The translations under genes and the position numbers were made by a program. Shown here one piece after another: positions 59,869-64,000 of a stretch of 64,000 nt of DNA. Numbering within the stretch: position 1 is the first letter of the stretch; every line of letters starts with the position of its first letter. Location of the stretch: the NCBI RefSeq assembly GCF_002101735.1, contig NZ_LQPE01000166.1, forward strand, positions 1-64,000, given 5' to 3'. Under the pieces are notes generated by a model that was not told the DNA's origin, ran no database searches, and was given only the letters and a program-made list of their open reading frames with translations. The stretch is from Mycobacterium kyorinense. GTDB taxonomy: Bacteria > Actinomycetota > Actinomycetes > Mycobacteriales > Mycobacteriaceae.

Positions 59869-61200
59869 GTGGCCCCTGAAAATTCTGCTGCAAGTTCGAA
59901 GACCCAGCGGCGCGTCGCCGTGCTGGGCGGCAACCGCATCCCGTTCGCGCGCTCCGACCGCGCCTACGCCGAGGCGTCCAACCAGGACATGTTCACCGCC
60001 GCGCTGGGCGGCCTGGTCGACCGGTTCGGTCTGGCCGGCGAACGGCTGGGCGCGGTGATCGGCGGCGCGGTGCTCAAGCACAGCCGCGACTTCAACCTGA
60101 TGCGCGAATGCGTGCTCGGGTCGAAGCTGTCGTCCTACACACCGGCATTCGACATCCAGCAGGCCTGCGGCACGGGTCTGCAGGCCGCGATCGCCGCGGC
60201 CGACGGCATCGCCGCCGGCCGCTACGAGGCCGCCGCCGCCGGCGGGGTGGACACCACCTCCGATGCGCCGATCGGCTTCGGCGACGACCTGCGCCGTACC
60301 CTGCTGGGGCTGCGCCGGGCCAAGACCAACGTCCAGCGGCTGAAGCTCGTCGGCAAGCTGCCCGCCAGCCTCGGCGTGGAGATCCCGGTGAACAGCGAGC
60401 CGCGCACCGGACTGTCGATGGGCGAGCACCAGGCCATCACCACCAAGCAGCTGGGCATCACCCGCGTCGCCCAGGACGAGCTGGCCGCCGCCAGCCACCA
60501 AAACATGGCCGCCGCGTACGACCGCGGCTTCTTCGACGACCTGGTGACGCCGTTTCTCGGGCTCTACCGCGACGACAACCTGCGGCCGGACGCGTCGGTG
60601 GAGAAGCTGGCCAAGCTCAAGCCGGTGTTCGGGGTCAAAGCCGGCGACGCCACGATGACGGCCGGCAACTCCACGCCGCTGACCGACGGCGCTTCGGTGG
60701 CGTTGCTGGCCAGCGACGAGTGGGCGGCCGAGCACTCGCTGACCCCGCTGGCCTACTTCGTCGACGCCGAGACCGCGGCGGTGGACTATGTCAGCGGCGC
60801 CGACGGCCTGCTGATGGCGCCGACGTATGCGGTGCCGCGGCTGCTGGCCCGAAATGGGTTGAGCCTGCACGACTTTGACTTCTACGAGATCCACGAGGCG
60901 TTCGCCTCGGTGGTGTTGGCGCACCTGCAGTCCTGGGAGTCCGAGGAATACTGCAAGGAGCGGCTGGGGTTGGACGCCGCGCTGGGGCCGATCGATCGGT
61001 CCAAGCTGAACGTCAACGGCTCGTCGCTGGCCGCCGGCCACCCGTTCGCCGCGACCGGTGGGCGGATCTTGGCGCAGACCGCCAAGCAGCTGGCCGAGAA
61101 GAAGGCCGAGCAGAAGGGGTCCGGTGACAAGCCACTGCGTGCACTGATTTCGATCTGCGCGGCGGGCGGTCAGGGTGTGGCCGCCATCCTCGAAGCCTGA
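59869..61200 (+). CDS. fadA2: Acetyl-CoA acetyltransferase/thiolase FadA2
   Basis: A 443-residue thiolase. The nucleophilic Cys is in FDIQQACGTGLQAA, the histidine in FYEIHEAFASVV, and the C-terminal active-site region in NVNGSSLAAGHPFAATGGR with the last Cys in ISICAAGGQG. It cleaves 3-oxoacyl-CoA, the last step of beta-oxidation, or acts in reverse. GTG start at 59869 after CGGAGATAAGC. Neighbouring htdX, fabG4 and fadE5 give a complete set of acyl-CoA reactions. Confidence 0.93.
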   Translation: MAPENSAASSKTQRRVAVLGGNRIPFARSDRAYAEASNQDMFTAALGGLVDRFGLAGERLGAVIGGAVLKHSRDFNLMRECVLGSKLSSYTPAFDIQQACGTGLQAAIAAADGIAAGRYEAAAAGGVDTTSDAPIGFGDDLRRTLLGLRRAKTNVQRLKLVGKLPASLGVEIPVNSEPRTGLSMGEHQAITTKQLGITRVAQDELAAASHQNMAAAYDRGFFDDLVTPFLGLYRDDNLRPDASVEKLAKLKPVFGVKAGDATMTAGNSTPLTDGASVALLASDEWAAEHSLTPLAYFVDAETAAVDYVSGADGLLMAPTYAVPRLLARNGLSLHDFDFYEIHEAFASVVLAHLQSWESEEYCKERLGLDAALGPIDRSKLNVNGSSLAAGHPFAATGGRILAQTAKQLAEKKAEQKGSGDKPLRALISICAAGGQGVAAILEA

Positions 61201-61264
61201 GCCAATACCCAGCGGAAACGGCGGAAAAATTTCCGTCGGAAAAGTTTAGTAACGCGACGTCACG

Positions 61265-61286
61265 GCTATCCGATAGACCGGATAGC
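61265..61286. repeat. Inverted repeat after fadA2
   Basis: GCTATCCG (61265-61272) and CGGATAGC (61279-61286) are perfect 8-bp arms with a 6-base loop. A second short palindrome (CGGAAAAATTTCCG, 61222-61235) lies just upstream. They could be a weak terminator for fadA2 or a binding site. Confidence 0.4.
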
Positions 61287-61343
61287 TCCGTGTTGTCGTC
61301 CGACCCCCCGACCCGATGGCAGCGCGGGGCATCCCTGGATTTA

Positions 61344-61387
61344 GGGGCCGCCGCTGAAAAGAGGGGATCCAGCGGCGGCCCCTTTTT
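61344..61387 (+). terminator. Canonical intrinsic terminator after fadA2
   Basis: Arms GGGGCCGCCGCTG (61344-61356) and CAGCGGCGGCCCC (61370-61382) pair perfectly over 13 bp and are followed directly by TTTTT. Canonical terminators with a U-tract are infrequent in mycobacteria, so this one is notable. It separates fadA2 from the monooxygenase gene that starts 28 bases further on. Confidence 0.85.
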
Positions 61388-61414
61388 GTCGGTCTGACGC
61401 CGTTACGATGAGTC

Positions 61415-62338
61415 GTGCAGATCAGCATCCTCGGTTCGTTGAGCGATACCCAGGGCCGCTCTCCCGTCAACGCCACCGTGGAGAACCTCGCCAGCTTGCG
61501 CGACGAGGGCTTCCGCCGGGTCTGGATGACGCAGATGCCCTACGAACCGGATCTGCTCACCGTGCTCGCCGTGGCGCTGCGTGAAGTCGACCGCATCGAG
61601 GTCGGCACCGGCGTCATACCGATCCAAAACCAGCATCCGATGCTGCTGGCGCAGCGCGCCTTGACGCTGAGCCTGATCAGCGGCGGCCGCTTCATTCTGG
61701 GTCTGGGTATGACGCACCAGGCGGTCACGGAAGGCATGTGGGGCATCCCGTGGAACAAACCCGTTCGGCGGTTGCGCGAATACCTCGACGGCCTGCAGCC
61801 GTTGCTGGCGGGGGAGAAGGCCGATGCGGTCGGCGAGACCGTGACCACCCGTGGCGCACTGCAGATTCCGGGCGCCACAGCGCCTGACGTATACATCGCG
61901 GCGTTGGGTCCGCAACTGCTGCGGCTGGCGGGCCGCCGCACGGCAGGCACGGTGACCTGGATGACCGGCCCCAAGACCTTGGCCGAGCACATCGGGCCGA
62001 CACTACGGCAGGCCGCTGCCGACGCGGGCCGCCCCGACGGCGCGGCGCGGGTGGTTGCGGCGCTTCCGGTGAGCGTCACCGACGACGTCGCCGCCGCGCG
62101 GGCGCAGGCCGCCGAGCAGTTCGCGATGTACGGCCAGCTGCCGTCGTACCGCGCGATGCTCGACAGGGAGGGTTACGCCGGGCCGGAAGACGCCGTGATC
62201 ATCGGTGACGAGGCGGCGGTCGGCGAGCGCCTGGAGAGCCTGCGCGCGGCAGGCGTCGACGAGTTCGTCGCCGTCGTGTTCGACCGCTCTGCCGAAGTTC
62301 GTGCCCGCACCCGCGCGTTGTTGCGCCAACAGAGGTAA
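61415..62338 (+). CDS. Luciferase-like (LLM-class, probably F420-dependent) oxidoreductase
   Basis: A 307-residue TIM-barrel protein of the bacterial luciferase-like superfamily: ISILGSLSDTQGRSPVNATVENLASLRDEGFRRVWMTQ, IPIQNQHPMLLAQRALTLSLISGGRFILGLGMTHQ, then DVYIAALGPQLLRLAGRRTAGTVTWM. In mycobacteria most such proteins use F420. GTG start at 61415. In M. tuberculosis fadA2 and fadE5 are recalled as adjacent convergent genes, so this gene is an addition. Its stop lies within the stem of the hairpin at 62331. Confidence 0.82.
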   Translation: MQISILGSLSDTQGRSPVNATVENLASLRDEGFRRVWMTQMPYEPDLLTVLAVALREVDRIEVGTGVIPIQNQHPMLLAQRALTLSLISGGRFILGLGMTHQAVTEGMWGIPWNKPVRRLREYLDGLQPLLAGEKADAVGETVTTRGALQIPGATAPDVYIAALGPQLLRLAGRRTAGTVTWMTGPKTLAEHIGPTLRQAAADAGRPDGAARVVAALPVSVTDDVAAARAQAAEQFAMYGQLPSYRAMLDREGYAGPEDAVIIGDEAAVGERLESLRAAGVDEFVAVVFDRSAEVRARTRALLRQQR

Positions 62339-62378
62339 AAGTCCCCGACACGCTGTGCGTGCGGGGACTTTTACCTCT
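62331..62378. terminator. Long bidirectional hairpin between the convergent monooxygenase and fadE5 genes
   Basis: Arms AGAGGTAAAAGTCCCCG (62331-62347) and CGGGGACTTTTACCTCT (62362-62378) pair perfectly over 17 bp, and the inner CACGC-TGT-GCGTG adds five more pairs, with one bulged A. It supplies an A-rich/U-rich flank in both directions. The TAA stop of the plus-strand gene (62336-62338) is inside the first arm. Confidence 0.85.
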
Positions 62379-62389
62379 GGTCGGCAGGC

Positions 62390-64000
62390 TTAGAAGGCTG
62401 CCTCGTCAAGCTCCATGACGTCGTTGTCGATCGTCTCGATCACCTGACGGGTGCTGGTCAGCAGCGGCAGGAAGTTCTTCGCGAAGAACGACGCCACCGC
62501 GATCTTGCCCTCGTAGAACGCCCGGTCGGCGTCGCTGGCGCCGGCATCCAGCGCCTCGACCGCCACCGCGGCCTGACGCTGCAGCAACCAGCCGATCACC
62601 AGGTCGCCGACGGCCATCAGGAAGCGCACCGAACCCAGGCCCACCTTGTAGACGCTGGAGATGTCCTCCTGGGCCGCCATCAGGTAGCCGGTCAGCGACG
62701 CTGCCATCGCCTGGACGTCGGCCAGCGCGGTGGCCAGCAGCGCCCGCTCGGCCTTCAGCCGGCCGTTACCGGACTCGTTCTTGACGAACTCCTCGATCTG
62801 GCTCGACACGTGGGCCAGCGCCACTCCCTTGTCGCGGACGATCTTGCGGAAGAAGAAGTCCTGCGCCTGGATGGCCGTGGTGCCCTCGTACAGCGAGTCG
62901 ATCTTCGAGTCGCGGATGTACTGCTCAATCGGGTAGTCCTGCAGGAAGCCGGACCCGCCCAGCGTCTGCAGGCTTTCGGTGAGCTTGGCGTAGGCCTGCT
63001 CGGAGCCGACGCCCTTGACCACCGGCAGCATCAGGTCGTTGACCTTGACCGCCAGCTCGGCGTCCACACCGTGCACCGCCTTGGCCACCTCGGCGTCCTG
63101 GTAGGTCGCGGTGTAGAGGTACAGCGCCCGCAGACCCTCGGCGTAGGCCTTCTGGGTCATCAGCGAGCGGCGCACGTCGGGGTGGTGGGTGATGGTCACC
63201 CGCGGCGCGGTCTTGTCGGTCATCTGCGTCATGTCGGCGCCCTGCACACGCTCCTTGGCGTAGTCCAGCGCGTTGAGGTAGCCGGTGGACAGCGTGGCAA
63301 TCGCCTTGGTGCCGACCATCATTCGGGCCTGCTCGATGACCTCGAACATCTGCGCGATGCCGTTGTGCACCTCGCCGACGAGCCAGCCCTTGGCCGGTAC
63401 GCCGTGCTGTCCGAAGGACAGCTCGCAGGTGGCGGAGACCTTCAGGCCCATCTTGTGCTCGACGTTGGTCACGAACACACCGTTGCGCTCGCCCAGCTCG
63501 CCGGTCTCGGGGTCGAAGTGGAACTTCGGCACGAAGAACAGCGACAGACCCTTGGTGCCGGGGCCGGCGCCCTCCGGGCGGGCGAGCACCAGGTGGAAGA
63601 TGTTTTCGAACAGGTCGCCGGAGTCCGCGGAGGTGATGAACCGCTTGACACCGTCGATGTGCCAGGAGCCGTCGTCCTGCTGCACGGCCTTGGTGCGGGC
63701 GGCGCCCACATCCGAGCCGGCGTCCGGCTCGGTGAGCACCATCGTCGAGCCCCAACCACGCTCGGCGGCCAGCACGGCCCACTTCTTCTGCTCCTCGGTA
63801 CCCAGGTGGTAGAGGATGTTGGCGAAGCCTGCGCCGCCGCCGTACATCCACACCGCCGGGTTGGCGCCCAGGATGTGCTCGTGCAGCGCCCACACCAACG
63901 ACCGGGGCATCGGCATGCCACCCAGAGCCTCGTCGATGCCGACCTTGTCCCAACCGCCGTCGATAACCGCGCGGACGGATTGCTTGAAGGACTCGGGCAG
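62390..64000 (-). CDS. fadE5: Acyl-CoA dehydrogenase FadE5 (N-terminus beyond the window)
   Basis: The frame stays open from the stop at 62390 to the window end (537 codons; the recalled full length is about 611). The apparent ATG at 63916 is internal, since the preceding LPESFKQSVRAVIDGGWDKV is family sequence. FAD/substrate motifs: STMVLTEPDAGSDVGAARTKA, QTLGGSGFLQDYPIEQYIRD, and the C-terminal YEGTTAIQAQDFFFRK with the catalytic Glu in YEGT. The extra C-terminal helical domain of the ACAD9/VLCAD-like FadE5 group is present. It oxidises broad-chain acyl-CoA. Corresponds to Rv0244c. Confidence 0.93.
   Translation of the reverse strand: MPESFKQSVRAVIDGGWDKVGIDEALGGMPMPRSLVWALHEHILGANPAVWMYGGGAGFANILYHLGTEEQKKWAVLAAERGWGSTMVLTEPDAGSDVGAARTKAVQQDDGSWHIDGVKRFITSADSGDLFENIFHLVLARPEGAGPGTKGLSLFFVPKFHFDPETGELGERNGVFVTNVEHKMGLKVSATCELSFGQHGVPAKGWLVGEVHNGIAQMFEVIEQARMMVGTKAIATLSTGYLNALDYAKERVQGADMTQMTDKTAPRVTITHHPDVRRSLMTQKAYAEGLRALYLYTATYQDAEVAKAVHGVDAELAVKVNDLMLPVVKGVGSEQAYAKLTESLQTLGGSGFLQDYPIEQYIRDSKIDSLYEGTTAIQAQDFFFRKIVRDKGVALAHVSSQIEEFVKNESGNGRLKAERALLATALADVQAMAASLTGYLMAAQEDISSVYKVGLGSVRFLMAVGDLVIGWLLQRQAAVAVEALDAGASDADRAFYEGKIAVASFFAKNFLPLLTSTRQVIETIDNDVMELDEAAF

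Noticed and set aside
1..64000. tRNA, rRNA and CRISPR arrays
   Set aside because: No tRNA-like cloverleaf, rRNA sequence or regularly spaced direct repeats were noticed on either strand while reading; this was by eye, not by a covariance search.

Overview
The window is chromosomal DNA of a Mycobacterium, most likely a slow grower. It is uniformly GC-rich with many GTG and TTG starts. It carries a PPE protein, WS/DGAT and LipC-type lipid genes, AftD, R2lox and fadA2/fadE5. From memory of M. tuberculosis H37Rv, the order lipW, lipC, Rv0221 (WS/DGAT), echA1, Rv0223c (aldehyde dehydrogenase), Rv0224c, Rv0225, Rv0226c, Rv0227c, Rv0228, php, Rv0232 (TetR), nrdB/R2lox, gabD1, Rv0235c, aftD, Rv0236A, lpqI, Rv0238 (TetR), htdX, fabG4, fadA2, fadE5 is the Rv0217c-Rv0244c backbone. 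These symbols are assigned by recalled protein similarity plus order, not by a database search.

Layout. 1-480: end of an IS110-like element. 0.5-8.8 kb: lipid genes, including an acyl-CoA dehydrogenase pair with lipW, divergent lipC and WS/DGAT, and a fadD12-like/acyltransferase pair. 9-12.5 kb: echA1, an arylamine N-acetyltransferase, a second acyl-CoA synthetase and a small partner. 12.5-17.8 kb: an accessory island with a TetR and a small ORF under a palindrome, a methyltransferase remnant, a Cys-rich secreted protein, a duplicated 3' end of the aldehyde dehydrogenase gene, a type-VII-secretion-like cassette (DUF2563-like helper, DUF1023 hydrolase broken by one amber codon, lipoprotein) and a nuclease remnant. 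17.8-24 kb: backbone Rv0223c-Rv0225 with an added JmjC oxygenase and an orphan PPE. 24-26 kb: SnoaL protein, vapC remnant, DUF433/DUF5615 toxin-antitoxin pair. 26-32.6 kb: envelope genes Rv0226c-Rv0228, an acyl-CoA ligase and php. 32.6-35.5 kb: two Gfo/Idh/MocA dehydrogenases and a methyltransferase, placed where M. tuberculosis has fadE4. 35.6-38.7 kb: TetR/R2lox and gabD1. 38.7-49.6 kb: second accessory block with vapBC, a ThDP enzyme, an SCP2 protein, cydAB, a formate-dehydrogenase-like molybdoenzyme with fdhD, a frameshifted hydrolase and its divergent MmyB-type regulator. 49.6-64 kb: Rv0235c, aftD, Rv0236A, lpqI, tetR, htdX-fabG4, fadA2, an inserted luciferase-like monooxygenase and fadE5, cut by the window end.

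The backbone is centred on acyl-CoA chemistry (activation, dehydrogenation, hydration, thiolysis, ester formation and hydrolysis) and cell-envelope assembly. The strongest unexplained signals are: the island bounded by a 75-bp partial copy of the aldehyde dehydrogenase 3' end and holding a secreted-hydrolase/lipoprotein cassette; a 44-bp repeat found both between genes and in frame inside fdhD; a 16-bp palindrome shared by the tetR (Rv0238-like) and fabG4/fadA2 promoters; and palindromes placed as operators next to the other two TetR genes. No rRNA, tRNA or CRISPR array was seen.
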